A DNA stretch of 64,000 nucleotides from Chelatococcus composti (GCF_014201415.1 NZ_JACHEH010000005.1:124001-188000); one strand, 5' to 3'; positions 50,546-59,553 are shown, counted from the first letter of the stretch. Numbers and translations are program-made. Notes: generated from the sequence alone by a model not told the origin.

Positions 50546-51346
50546 CTAGCTCTCGCGCGACGACCAGGCGCCGAGAAGGCGCGGCAGGTCGCCGAAGCGG
50601 GCGACGAGGCTGAAGACGAGCGCCGCGGCCGCGACGAAGAACACCGTCACCGCCGCCATGGTGGGCGTATAGCCGTAGCGCAGGGCGTTGAAGATCTTGA
50701 TCGGCAGCGTCTCCACGGTGAAGCCCGCCACCATGTAGGCGATGATGTACTCGTTGAGCGAGAGCACGAAGGCAAAGGCGTAGCCGGAGACGAGATAGGG
50801 CGTCACGAGCGGCAGCACGACCGTCCTGAGGACGGTGCGGTCGTCGGCGCCCATGGTGGCGGCGGCCTCCGTCAGGCTGGGGTCGATGGAGGAGAAGCCG
50901 AGCGTGATGGTGACGAGCGGCAGCGTGACGAGAAACACCGCGTGGCTGATCACCACCGTCCACGGCGCCCCGTAGAAGCCGGCAGTGGCCCAGAAGCTCA
51001 GGAAGCCGAGCGCCGTGATCACCGGTGGCAGGATGAAGGGGGCCGTGCCGAGCACCTGGAACAGGCGCGCCCAGGGTGCATGCCAGCGCCACAGGAACCA
51101 GGCGAGCGGGAAGGCGATGGCGACGGCGAGCGCCGCCGAGCTGGCCGCGATGGCGAGGCTGGTAAGCAGCGCGCCACGCCAGCCGGCGTCGGCGAAGATC
51201 TCGCCGAACCAGGCGAGCGAGAAGCCGACAGGCGGGAAGGTGAGCGTTCTCTGCGCGTTGAAGGACACACCGGCGACGACGACGATCGGGGCCGCCAGCA
51301 CGATGCCGACGACGGCCATGAACAGGCGTGCGAGAAGGCGGCTCAT
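50546..51346 (-). CDS. Polyamine-type ABC transporter permease (PotC type)
   Basis: 266 residues with six membrane segments and the loop 'EAAATMGADDRTVLRTVVLPLVTPYLVSGYAFAFVLSLNEYIIAYMV'. The start has a strong AAGGAGG ribosome site. It is the last gene of the importer operon and overlaps its partner permease by 4 bp. It converges with scpB, 16 bp away. Confidence 0.9.
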   Translation of the reverse strand: MSRLLARLFMAVVGIVLAAPIVVVAGVSFNAQRTLTFPPVGFSLAWFGEIFADAGWRGALLTSLAIAASSAALAVAIAFPLAWFLWRWHAPWARLFQVLGTAPFILPPVITALGFLSFWATAGFYGAPWTVVISHAVFLVTLPLVTITLGFSSIDPSLTEAAATMGADDRTVLRTVVLPLVTPYLVSGYAFAFVLSLNEYIIAYMVAGFTVETLPIKIFNALRYGYTPTMAAVTVFFVAAAALVFSLVARFGDLPRLLGAWSSRES

Positions 51347-52197
51347 TGGGCGGCCTCCTTGCGCCCGACGAGCAGCGAAAGCCCGACGAGCGCCAGGCTG
51401 ACGAGCACGAGGAACACGGCCATCGCAGCCGCGAAGGGCAGGTTGGACTGGTAGATGGCCTGGTCGGTGATGAGCACCGAAAGCGTCCAGTTGCTCGGCC
51501 GGCCGAGGAGCTGCGGCAGGAGATAGGCGCCGAGCGCGAAGACGAACACCATGATCAGGGTGGCGAGGATGGTGTTGCGCAGCGCCGGCACGACCACCGT
51601 CACAAAGGCGCAGGGAGGGGAGGCGCCCAGGGTGCGCGCCGCCTCCATCAGCGTCGGGTCGAGCCGCGCGAGGGCCGGATAGAGCACGAGCACCGTATAG
51701 GGAAAGGCGTGGTAGCTGAGGCCGGTGAGCAGGGCCCCGAAGCTGGGCGACAGCGACATCGGCTCGTCCATGAGGCCGAGGGCGACGAGGACATTGGTGA
51801 TGCCGGCCGTGCGCGAGAACAGCGTCGACCAGGCGAAACCCACGATCACCTCGGACAGCGAGACGATGGACAGCAGCGCGACGAGCCACAGCACCTGCCG
51901 GCGCCGCGGTAGGCGCGCGAGCAGGTAGGTGAAGGGAAAGGCGATGGTGACGGCGACGACGGCGACGAGCGCCGCCAGCACCAGCGAGAAGCCGAGAACC
52001 TCGCCGAAGAAGACTGACAGGAAGCGCGCATAGTTGGCGAGGACGAAGTCCGGCTCGTAGAAGGCGCCCTGCACGCGGCGGAAGAAGCTGACCGCGACCA
52101 TGATGCCGAAGGGCACCACGAAGAAGACGGTGAGCATCACCGCCGGGAACACGAGCGGCGCGTAGTCTGCGAGCTTCTGGGGCCGGGCCGTCGTCAT
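51343..52197 (-). CDS. Polyamine-type ABC transporter permease (PotB type)
   Basis: 284 residues with six membrane segments and the loop 'LMEAARTLGASPPCAFVTVVVPALRNTILATLIM'. The ATG overlaps the ATPase stop by 4 bp. It forms a heterodimeric channel with the PotC-type permease. Confidence 0.9.
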   Translation of the reverse strand: MTTARPQKLADYAPLVFPAVMLTVFFVVPFGIMVAVSFFRRVQGAFYEPDFVLANYARFLSVFFGEVLGFSLVLAALVAVVAVTIAFPFTYLLARLPRRRQVLWLVALLSIVSLSEVIVGFAWSTLFSRTAGITNVLVALGLMDEPMSLSPSFGALLTGLSYHAFPYTVLVLYPALARLDPTLMEAARTLGASPPCAFVTVVVPALRNTILATLIMVFVFALGAYLLPQLLGRPSNWTLSVLITDQAIYQSNLPFAAAMAVFLVLVSLALVGLSLLVGRKEAAQ

Positions 52198-53225
52198 GCG
52201 CCGAGCACCACGCAGGCATCGGCGGGCAGCGCAAGGCCGACCGTTGCTCCCGGCTGAAGGTCCGGCCGCTCGCGCGGGCTCGCCACGGCAACGATCCTCT
52301 GGCCCTCCGCCTCAACATAGATCTCGATGCTGGCGCCGAGATCGCGCACGAACTCGACCCGGCCGGTGATCGCCGCCGCTTCCGGCGGCACGAGGCGCAC
52401 GTCTTCCGGCCGCACGGAGATCATCGCCTCCTCGGCCGGCAGCGTGACGCCGGCGAGGAAGCCGCCCGCCACACGCACCGCGCCGTCGGGCCCGCGCCGT
52501 GCGCGGAGGAGGTTGGTGATGCCGATGAAGTCGGCGACGAAGGTGTCCGCGGGGCGGCGGTAGATCTCGACGGGCGGCGCGCTCTGGCGGATACGCCCCT
52601 CGTTCATCACGACCACGAGGTCGGCCATCGTCATGGCCTCGCGCTGGTCATGGGTGACGACGATGGTGGTGATGCCGAGGCGCTGCTGGAGCTGCCTGAG
52701 CTCCACCTGCATCGCCTCGCGCAGCTTGGCGTCGAGCGCCGACAGCGGCTCGTCGAGCAGGAAGAGGCGAGGCTGGAGCGCCAGCGCCCGGGCGATGGCG
52801 ACTCGCTGGCGCTGGCCGCCGGAGAGTTTCGCCACCGGCCGCTCGCCGAAGCCGGGCAGGCGCACGAGCGCGAGCAGCTCCTCCACGCGCCGGGCCTGCT
52901 CGGCCCTTGGCACGCCGCGAATGCGCAGCGGATAGGCGATGTTCTCGCCGACGGAGAGATGGGGAAACAGCGCCAGCGACTGGAAGACCATGCCGAAGTC
53001 GCGCCGGTGGGCGGGCGTGCGTGTCACGTCGTCGCCGCCGACGAGAACGCGCCCCTCGCTCGGCTCCTCAAGCCCCGCGATCATGCGCAGGAGCGTGGTC
53101 TTGCCGCAGCCCGAGGGACCAAGCAGGCAGACGAAGCTGCCGTCGGGCACGGTCAGGTTCACCCTATCGACGGCGGCGACGGCGCCGAAACGCTTTGTGA
53201 TGTTCTCGAGGACGAGACTGGTCAT
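52194..53225 (-). CDS. Polyamine-type ABC transporter ATPase (PotA type)
   Basis: 343 residues: Walker A GPSGCGKTT near 35, [15 protein letters not shown] near 130, Walker B LFLLDEPLSALD, and a C-terminal TOBE_2 domain ('EAMISVRPEDVRLVPPEA'). The GGAGG ribosome site fixes the start at 53,225. It lies 77 bp after the binding-protein gene, with a hairpin between. Confidence 0.9.
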   Translation of the reverse strand: MTSLVLENITKRFGAVAAVDRVNLTVPDGSFVCLLGPSGCGKTTLLRMIAGLEEPSEGRVLVGGDDVTRTPAHRRDFGMVFQSLALFPHLSVGENIAYPLRIRGVPRAEQARRVEELLALVRLPGFGERPVAKLSGGQRQRVAIARALALQPRLFLLDEPLSALDAKLREAMQVELRQLQQRLGITTIVVTHDQREAMTMADLVVVMNEGRIRQSAPPVEIYRRPADTFVADFIGITNLLRARRGPDGAVRVAGGFLAGVTLPAEEAMISVRPEDVRLVPPEAAAITGRVEFVRDLGASIEIYVEAEGQRIVAVASPRERPDLQPGATVGLALPADACVVLGA

Positions 53226-53260
53226 GGAACCTCCAGCGGCCGCCGGCCACCGGCGGTTGG

Positions 53261-53279
53261 CGCCGGGCCTGGCCCGGCG
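53261..53279 (-). other. Hairpin between binding-protein and ATPase genes
   Basis: CGCCGGG and CCCGGCG form a 7-bp stem with a CCTGG loop; longer pairing with flanking repeats is possible. It is the fourth example in this window of a G+C stem behind a binding-protein gene. Confidence 0.45.
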
Positions 53280-53302
53280 ACCGCCCGCGGCCGTTCGCGT
53301 TC

Positions 53303-54388
53303 CTAGCCCACGATCATCTCCGTCCACTTCTGGTTCAGCCAGTCGGCCCGCGACAGGTAGAGGTCGTAGCGAGGCACGATCGGCGGGATGTCCGAGGAGA
53401 CGGCCGCGAACTCGGCGTCCGTCAGGTCGAGAAGGTCGCGGCGCACGGTGGGCGAGGTGCCGACCTTGCGCGACATGAGCGCCTGGATCTGCGGCTGGCA
53501 CATGTAGTCGATGAAGACGTGCGCCTCCTCAAGCGCCTGCGAGGCACGCGACACTGCCCAGGAGCCGGAATCGAGGATGCCGCCCTCCTTGGGGAAGGTG
53601 GAGCGCACCGGATGCCCCTCGGCGGCGGCGAGGCCCGTCACGTCGTGATAGTACTGGCCCATCGGGATCTCGCCCGACTTCAGCGCCTGCTCGAACTGCG
53701 CCTCGTCGCGGTACCACAGCTTCACGTTGGGCCGGACCTCTGCCAGTTTCTCGAAGGCCTTGAGCTGGCCGGCCTCGTCGTCGAGCGCCTTCGTACCGCC
53801 GAAGAAGGTGGCGGCCGTCACCTCTAGAAGGAAGGAGTTGGAGACGAGGGCGAGCAGGCCGAGCCTGTCCTTGTTCGCCGGATCCCACAGGGCCGCCCAC
53901 GAGGTCGGCGCCTCGGGGTAGACGTTCGTGTTGGTGACGAGCGTGATGTACCAGGAGACGGCGCCGATGCCGGCGACGCGGCCGTCAGGGTACCTGTTGA
54001 TGAAGCGGTCGATGAGGTTGGCCGTGTTCTTCATCTTGCCGAGGTCGAGCGGCCCCCACAGGTCGGCGGCCTGGCCCTTGAGCAGGGCGGTCTGCGACAT
54101 CATGGAGACGTCGGCAGGGGCGACGCCCGCGCGCGCCGCCTGTGAGAGCTGGACGAGCCAGGCCTCGCCTGTCGGCTCGGCGACACTCTCGACGGCTATG
54201 CCGGTGGCCTTCGTGAACTCCGGGAAGATGTGCTTGTCGAACGAATCCTTGAAGAAGCCGCCGTAGACGCCGACCTTCAGCGTCCTGTCCGCGGCGCGCA
54301 GGATGGATGGCGTGGCGAGCGCGGCAAGGCCTGCCGCGCTGCCTGCAAGGAACGTACGGCGGCTCGCGCCGTGAGTTACGCGTGTCAT
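53303..54388 (-). CDS. Polyamine-type ABC transporter substrate-binding protein, Tat-exported
   Basis: 361 residues of the PotD/PotF-like family. The leader contains SRRTFLAG, a twin-arginine signal, followed by a hydrophobic stretch and cleavage near LRAADRTLK. Domain start 'LKVGVYGGFFKDSFDKHIFPEFTKATGIAVE'. A GAGGGG ribosome site precedes the ATG. With the agmatinase gene upstream it suggests import of a guanidino compound or polyamine. Confidence 0.88.
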   Translation of the reverse strand: MTRVTHGASRRTFLAGSAAGLAALATPSILRAADRTLKVGVYGGFFKDSFDKHIFPEFTKATGIAVESVAEPTGEAWLVQLSQAARAGVAPADVSMMSQTALLKGQAADLWGPLDLGKMKNTANLIDRFINRYPDGRVAGIGAVSWYITLVTNTNVYPEAPTSWAALWDPANKDRLGLLALVSNSFLLEVTAATFFGGTKALDDEAGQLKAFEKLAEVRPNVKLWYRDEAQFEQALKSGEIPMGQYYHDVTGLAAAEGHPVRSTFPKEGGILDSGSWAVSRASQALEEAHVFIDYMCQPQIQALMSRKVGTSPTVRRDLLDLTDAEFAAVSSDIPPIVPRYDLYLSRADWLNQKWTEMIVG

Positions 54389-54466
54389 TGCTATCCCCTC
54401 AGTGTCACGGCGTTGATCGCCGTTTTGTGTATCTTGCCGCCGTTTACCGCCGGCGGCACGCGGTTT

Positions 54467-55528
54467 TCAATCCCTCCTGCCGCCGACGGACGGGCTGAAC
54501 ACCATGAGGCTCAGGATCTCGAACAGCATCTGGGCGCCGGCGTGGGCCGTGTTGGCCGTTGCGTCGTACTGCGGTGCGACCTCCACCACGTCGCCGGCAA
54601 TGATGTCGAGACCCTTGAGGCCGCGCAGGAGCTGCAACGCCTCGCGCGTCGACAGGCCGCCGATCTCGGGCGTGCCCGTACCGGGCGCGAAGGCCGGATC
54701 GAGGCTGTCGATGTCGAAGGACAGATAGGTCGGGCCGTCGCCCACCACCTCACGCGCCTTGGCGATGACCGCCTCGGGGCCCATGGCGGCGAATTCCTCG
54801 GCGTGGATCACCGTCATGCCGGAATCCGTGGAGAACTCCCACAGGTATTCCGCCGCGCCGCGGATGCCGATCTGGATGGTGCGCTTGGGATCGAGCACGC
54901 CGTCGAGCACCGCGTTGCGGAAGGGGCCGCCGTGGTGGAACTTGGTGCCGTCGTAGGCGCCGCCCGTGTCGCAATGGGCATCGATATGGATGAGGCCGAC
55001 GGGCCTGTCCCGTCCCACCGCGCGCAGGATGGGGTGCGAGATGGAATGGTCACCGCCCACCGCGAGCGTGGCGACGCCCTTCTCGACGAAGCGGCGGAAG
55101 AAGGCCTCGATGTCGGCGTGGCAGCCCTCGAGCTCGTAGCGGCTGCGGAAGGGTACGTCGCCCACGTCGGCAGCGACAAGCTCGCCCACGGGCATGCAGT
55201 CGAGCACATGGTTGTAGGGGCCGATGCGCTCGATGGTGCGCAGCGCCCGCGGGCCGAAGCGCGAGCCGGCGCGGTTGGTGACGCCGAGGTCCATCGGCAC
55301 GCCGATCAGCGCGACCTGCAAGTCGCCGAAATCGGTCTCGTCGGGGCCGACGGGGCGGTAGGGCGCAGAGAGGAAGGTCGGCACGCCGCCATAGGGCAGG
55401 GCACGCGTGCCCTTGGCATTGAAGATGCGGTCCGCCACCCGGCGAAAGCGCGGGGTGTGAACGTCGCCGCCGTGCCCCGTGCCGTATTTTTCGCGCAGCC
55501 GCTGCAGATTCTTTTCGTCGATGGTCAT
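54467..55528 (-). CDS. Agmatinase/guanidino-acid hydrolase (ureohydrolase family)
   Basis: 353 residues with the binuclear manganese site in full: GGDHSI, LIHIDAHCDTG and SFDIDSLDPAFAPGTGTPE. 'HGGPFRNAVLDG' and overall length fit agmatinase or guanidinobutyrase/guanidinopropionase members. It releases urea from a guanidino substrate. It is first in line before the polyamine-type importer, suggesting a co-regulated uptake and cleavage unit. The precise substrate is not decided. Confidence 0.87.
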   Translation of the reverse strand: MTIDEKNLQRLREKYGTGHGGDVHTPRFRRVADRIFNAKGTRALPYGGVPTFLSAPYRPVGPDETDFGDLQVALIGVPMDLGVTNRAGSRFGPRALRTIERIGPYNHVLDCMPVGELVAADVGDVPFRSRYELEGCHADIEAFFRRFVEKGVATLAVGGDHSISHPILRAVGRDRPVGLIHIDAHCDTGGAYDGTKFHHGGPFRNAVLDGVLDPKRTIQIGIRGAAEYLWEFSTDSGMTVIHAEEFAAMGPEAVIAKAREVVGDGPTYLSFDIDSLDPAFAPGTGTPEIGGLSTREALQLLRGLKGLDIIAGDVVEVAPQYDATANTAHAGAQMLFEILSLMVFSPSVGGRRD

Positions 55529-55760
55529 GCCAGGCGTCCGATCACCGTGTTTGCTCCAGATCGCCAGATAGAATCCGATGCAAGACAAAATACTTGCGGA
55601 TCATACATTCTATCGACGTCTGCATGTATACGTTGAACCAGCTGTATTGTATTTGTCCGTTGCGTCGTGCTACACGCCGTAGGACACGCGCAGGTTCTCT
55701 TGACCTGCCGATGCTGCAACGGCGCCCGGCGGCTGGCAAGCGAGATTATTAGGGGCTACC

Positions 55761-55779
55761 CTGTGAGAAATTTTCACAG
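55761..55779. promoter_or_regulatory. Inverted repeat at the LysR start codon
   Basis: CTGTGA and TCACAG arms separated by 7 bp, with two further symmetric pairs inside. The repeat ends 1 bp before the LysR ATG, where a ribosome site would be. It may be the LysR operator, or the true start may lie further on (GTG at 55,796). Confidence 0.5.
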
Positions 55780-55780
55780 C

Positions 55781-56746
55781 ATGGACGATGGCGCCGTGTC
55801 CAAACGCCTGCCGCCTCTCAACCCCCTGCGCGCCTTCGAGGTGACGGCGCGCCACCTGTCCGTCTCGCGCGCGGCGGCGGAGCTGCACGTGACGCACGGG
55901 GCGGTCAGCCACCAGATCAGGGCGCTGGAAGCCACGCTCAAGGTGCCGCTCTTCGAGCGGCGGGGCGGACGCCTCGCCCTGACGCCACACGGAGCGGCGC
56001 TGCTGCCGGTCGTGACCGGCGCCTTCGATTCCATCGCGGAGGCGGTGGCGTTGCTCACGCGCCCCACCACCGAGGGCGAGCTGGTGGTGAGCTGCGTGCA
56101 GGCGGTGGCCTCCTTCTGGCTGGTGCCGCGGCTCACCACGTTCGCGGAGCGCTATCCGGCCGTGCGCCTCAAGCTCATCGCCTCCGGCGACCCGCGCGAG
56201 ATCTATTCGGACCGGGTCGATGTCTCGCTCGTCTATGGCGACGGCCACTGGCCGGACAGGGTGGTGGAGCCGTGGGCCGACATCGCGCTCTTTCCCGTCT
56301 GCAGCCCCACGCTCGTCAACAGCCGGCCGCTGCGCGAGGTGGCCGACCTCGCCGGCCACGTGCTCCTGCACGGTGACGACGGACGCGAATGGAACCGCTG
56401 GCTGGCTGCGGCGAAGGCCCCGACGCTGGCCTATGGCCGCCGGCATTTCATGTCGAATGCCCATCTCGCCCTTGAGGCGGCGGTCAACGGCCTCGGGGTG
56501 GCGCTGGGCGACACAGTCACGGTGAGCCGGCTTCTGGCCGACGGGCGATTGATCGTACCCTTCGACCTTGCCGTGCCCGCGCCCGATGCCTTCTTCATCG
56601 TCACCCGCAGCGAGCTGCGCAACACGCCGATGGTGCGCGCCTTCATCGACTGGCTCTTTGCCGAGCGTGCGCGCGACGAGGCCCGACCGGAGCGCGCACC
56701 ACGGCGTGCCCGCCCGCGTCGGGGCCAGTTGCAACGCGCCTCCTGA
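55781..56746 (+). CDS. LysR-family regulator (GcvA type)
   Basis: 321 residues: 'LPPLNPLRAFEVTARHLSVSRAAAELHVTHGAVSHQIRALEATLKVPLFERRGGRLALTPHGAALL' is the GcvA-like HTH, followed by the LysR effector domain and a basic tail rich in Arg. Divergent from the agmatinase and 52 bp before an aminotransferase gene, so it may control both sides. No Shine-Dalgarno sequence is visible; the start is uncertain by a few codons. Confidence 0.85.
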   Translation: MDDGAVSKRLPPLNPLRAFEVTARHLSVSRAAAELHVTHGAVSHQIRALEATLKVPLFERRGGRLALTPHGAALLPVVTGAFDSIAEAVALLTRPTTEGELVVSCVQAVASFWLVPRLTTFAERYPAVRLKLIASGDPREIYSDRVDVSLVYGDGHWPDRVVEPWADIALFPVCSPTLVNSRPLREVADLAGHVLLHGDDGREWNRWLAAAKAPTLAYGRRHFMSNAHLALEAAVNGLGVALGDTVTVSRLLADGRLIVPFDLAVPAPDAFFIVTRSELRNTPMVRAFIDWLFAERARDEARPERAPRRARPRRGQLQRAS

Positions 56747-56798
56747 CAGGATAACCCGCGGCGAGACGCGCGCCTTCCAAACGAGAATCTTCACGCCA

Positions 56799-57965
56799 AT
56801 GCAGGTCAATCCCCTCCTCGCCGCCACCGCGAGCCCGCCCATTCCCGAGGCGCAGGCCTGGCGCGCCAGCTACGACGGGGCCTTCGGCCCCTTTGTGGAC
56901 CTGTCGCAGGCGGTCCCCGGGCGACCGCCCCACGCCGACATGCTGCGCAAGCTGGCGGAGGCGGCCGGCGGGGCGGAGGCTGCCCGTTACGGCGCCATTA
57001 CGGGCGATGCGGCCCTGCGGGAGGCCTATGCCGGGCACGTGTCCGCCCTCTACGGCGGCACCGTGGAACCGGGGGAGATCGCCATCACGGCCGGCTGCAA
57101 CCAGGCCTTCTTCGTCGCCATGATCGCGCTGGCGCGGGCGGGGGAGGCCGTGCTCTTGCCGGCGCCGTGGTACTTCAACCACCAGATGACGCTGGCGATG
57201 CTCGGCATCGAGGCCCGGCCGCTGCCCTGCGATCCGCAGGCCGGCTTCGTGCCGGATCCCGCGGCGGCCGAGGCGCTCGTCGACGAGCGGCTACGCGCCA
57301 TCGTCCTCGTCACGCCCAACAACCCGACCGGCGCCGTCTACCCGCCGGAGGTCATCGCCCGCTTCGCCGACCTGTGCCGGCGGCGCAACCTCTGGCTCGT
57401 CATCGACGAGACCTACCGCGACTTCCTGCCGGCCGAGGCCGGCCGTCCGCACGGGCTCTTCGGCGAGCGGACGTGGCGCGACAACGTCATCCAGCTTTAC
57501 AGCTTCTCCAAGGCCTACGGCATTCCCGGCCACCGGCTCGGCGCCCTCATCGCCGGCGCGCCGGTCATCGCCGAGATCACCAAGATCCTCGACTGCCTGC
57601 AGATCTGCGCGCCGCGGACCGGCCAGGCGGCGCTCGCGTGGGCCATTCCCGCGCTGTCGGAATGGCGCGCGGCCAATGCCGGCGACATCAACCGCAGGCT
57701 CGCCGCCTTCCGCACCGCCCTCGCCGAGGTGCCGGAATGGGGCATCTCCTCCATCGGTGCCTATTTCGCCTATCTGCGTCACCCTTTCCCCGGCCGGCGG
57801 GCGCGGGAGGTTGCCGAGCGGCTCGCGGCCGAGCGCGGCGTGCTGGCGCTGCCGGGTAGCTATTTCGGTGAGGTGGATGACGCCCATGTGCGCGTCGCCT
57901 TTGCCAACGTGGAGGCGGAGGAGATCGCGCGCCTGCCGGAGCGGTTCAGGGCCTTCCGCCTCTGA
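56799..57965 (+). CDS. Class I/II aminotransferase
   Basis: 388 residues, fold-type I PLP enzyme. 'LVTPNNPTGAVYPPEVI' and the cofactor lysine in LYSFSKAYGIPGHRLGALIAG are clear. Probably co-transcribed with the LysR gene. It may transaminate an amino acid derived from the agmatinase-side pathway, such as 4-guanidino- or 4-amino-acids. The substrate is not predictable. Confidence 0.87.
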   Translation: MQVNPLLAATASPPIPEAQAWRASYDGAFGPFVDLSQAVPGRPPHADMLRKLAEAAGGAEAARYGAITGDAALREAYAGHVSALYGGTVEPGEIAITAGCNQAFFVAMIALARAGEAVLLPAPWYFNHQMTLAMLGIEARPLPCDPQAGFVPDPAAAEALVDERLRAIVLVTPNNPTGAVYPPEVIARFADLCRRRNLWLVIDETYRDFLPAEAGRPHGLFGERTWRDNVIQLYSFSKAYGIPGHRLGALIAGAPVIAEITKILDCLQICAPRTGQAALAWAIPALSEWRAANAGDINRRLAAFRTALAEVPEWGISSIGAYFAYLRHPFPGRRAREVAERLAAERGVLALPGSYFGEVDDAHVRVAFANVEAEEIARLPERFRAFRL

Positions 57966-58002
57966 CGTGGGCAGTTGCTGCGCGGAGCGGTGGTGAGGGC
58001 GG

Positions 58003-58701
58003 TCAGCCCGCCGCATCCGCCAGTAGCGCGAGCTCATGGGGGCGGCGCACGACGACCCGCCGCCGCCCGCTGTCGACGAGACCCCTGCTTTCCCACGCGC
58101 TCAGCACACGGCTGACGGTGTGCAGTGTCGTGCCCGTCATCTCCGCGAGATCCTGCCGCGAGAGCGGGAAGGCGATCTCGATGCCGCGCGCGGTGCGCCG
58201 GCCGGCCTCCTGCGCCAGGCGCAGGACGGTGTGGGCGATGCGGCGCTCGACATTCTGCGTCGACAGCTCGCGCAGGCGCTGCTGCATCTCGCGATAGCGC
58301 GCCGCAATGACCGAGACCGCGTTCATCGCCACTTCCGGGTGGCGGGCCATGACCTCGCGGATGATGGCGCGGGAAATGCCGATAACCTCGCTGTCCGCGA
58401 CGGCGGTCGCCGTGCTCGGATGCAGCTCGTCGCCGGCGAGGACCGCGAGGCCGGCGACCTCGGTGGGGCCGATGTAGCGGATGATCACCTGCTGGCCGTC
58501 GGCGGTCGTCTGCGTCACGCGCAGGCGGCCTTCGGCGACAATGTAGAAGGTCTCGGCCGGATCACCCTGGTGGAAGACGGGGTCATACGGCGCCAGGCGG
58601 CGGCGGACGGCGCTGCGGCGCAGTTCGCGCAGCGATTCCGGGGACAGGCCGCGGAACAGGTCGGTCCTGCCCAGGATGTTTTGGTCCGCGGTCCCGTACA
58701 T
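58003..58701 (-). CDS. Crp/Fnr-family regulator (Dnr/NnrR-like)
   Basis: 232 residues: cyclic-nucleotide-binding fold ('YDPVFHQGDPAETFYIVAEGRLRVTQTTADGQQVIIRYIGPTEVAGLAVLAGD'), a long dimer helix, and Crp HTH ('FPLSRQDLAEMTGTTLHTVSRVLSAWESRGLV'). No cysteine is present, so an FNR-type iron-sulfur cluster is excluded; NO or haem sensing as in Dnr is possible. The ATG at 58701 with GGAGAC ribosome site is chosen over an ATG 48 bp upstream. Divergent from the oxidase gene. Confidence 0.85.
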   Translation of the reverse strand: MYGTADQNILGRTDLFRGLSPESLRELRRSAVRRRLAPYDPVFHQGDPAETFYIVAEGRLRVTQTTADGQQVIIRYIGPTEVAGLAVLAGDELHPSTATAVADSEVIGISRAIIREVMARHPEVAMNAVSVIAARYREMQQRLRELSTQNVERRIAHTVLRLAQEAGRRTARGIEIAFPLSRQDLAEMTGTTLHTVSRVLSAWESRGLVDSGRRRVVVRRPHELALLADAAG

Positions 58702-58774
58702 GTCTCCAAACACCTTGCGCCGCCCGGTGCGGGCGGCGACTCGGCGCATCCAGCCATTGCCCTGCGGACTGTGC

Positions 58775-58790
58775 TTTGATCCTCCTCAAA
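58775..58790. promoter_or_regulatory. FNR/DNR-like box upstream of the oxidase gene
   Basis: TTTGAT-N7-CAAA, dyad-symmetric outer bases TTTGA/TCAAA. It lies 91 bp upstream of the oxidase start in the divergent gap and resembles TTGAT-N4-ATCAA sites. A matching box precedes the pseudoazurin gene. Confidence 0.6.
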
Positions 58791-58881
58791 GATTTGCCGC
58801 GCTTGACTTTTATCCTGCCGCTGGCGCAGGTGCCGCGCGGCTTTCCGCCGCGTTGCCGCGACATAACGAGGCTGGCTGAGC

Positions 58882-59541
58882 ATGTTGATGATCGACAAGG
58901 GCGACTTCGCCCGCCACCACGCGCCGGCGAGCCTGGCCGATCGCATCGCGGCCGGCATGGTCCGCGTCATGGAGGGGGCGGCGACGCGCCTTTTTGGCCG
59001 GCGCTATGGCGACGGTGCCGTCGTGCTCGAGACGGTGGCCGCTGTGCCGGCCATGGTGGCGGCGACCCTCCTTCATCTCAAGTGCCTGCGGCGCATGATG
59101 GACGACCGGGGCTGGGTACGCGCCTTCATGGACGAGGCGGAGAACCAGCGCGCCCACCTCATGGCCTTCGTGGCGCTGCAGCAGCCGGGAGTGGGCGAGC
59201 GCCTGTTCATCGCGGTGGCGCAAGGCCTTTTCTACAACGCCTTCTTCCTGCTGCACCTGATCTCGCCACGCACCGGCCACAGGCTCACCGGCTATCTGGC
59301 CGAGGCGGCGGTGCGGGACTATTCGCGCCGCATAACGCGCCTCACGTCAGGGCAGGAGGAGAATGTGCCGGCGCCGGCCTTCGCCGTCGGCTACTGGAAC
59401 CTGCCTCCCGACGCCCGCCTGTCCGACATGCTGCTGGCCATGCGCGAGGACGAGGCGATCCACCGCGACATCAACCACGCCTTTGCCGACGCGCTGGCGG
59501 CCGGGCGCACCCTGCCCGAGCGAGAGGGCGGGCAGCTCTGA
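58882..59541 (+). CDS. Alternative-oxidase-like protein with substituted iron ligands
   Basis: 219 residues with clear alternative-oxidase (AOX) order: VLETV (Glu50), DEAENQRAHLM (84-94), GYLAEAAVRDY (137-147) and REDEAIHRDINH (188-199). In known AOX the motifs read NERMH and LEEEA. Here the second ligand Glu is Gln89 and the first Glu of LEEEA is Ala140; Glu50, His92, Glu191 and His194 remain. It may be a divergent quinol oxidase or a non-oxidase di-iron protein. The Crp/Fnr neighbour and box point to control by low oxygen or NO. Confidence 0.78.
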   Translation: MLMIDKGDFARHHAPASLADRIAAGMVRVMEGAATRLFGRRYGDGAVVLETVAAVPAMVAATLLHLKCLRRMMDDRGWVRAFMDEAENQRAHLMAFVALQQPGVGERLFIAVAQGLFYNAFFLLHLISPRTGHRLTGYLAEAAVRDYSRRITRLTSGQEENVPAPAFAVGYWNLPPDARLSDMLLAMREDEAIHRDINHAFADALAAGRTLPEREGGQL

Positions 59542-59553
59542 TCTGCCGGGCGG

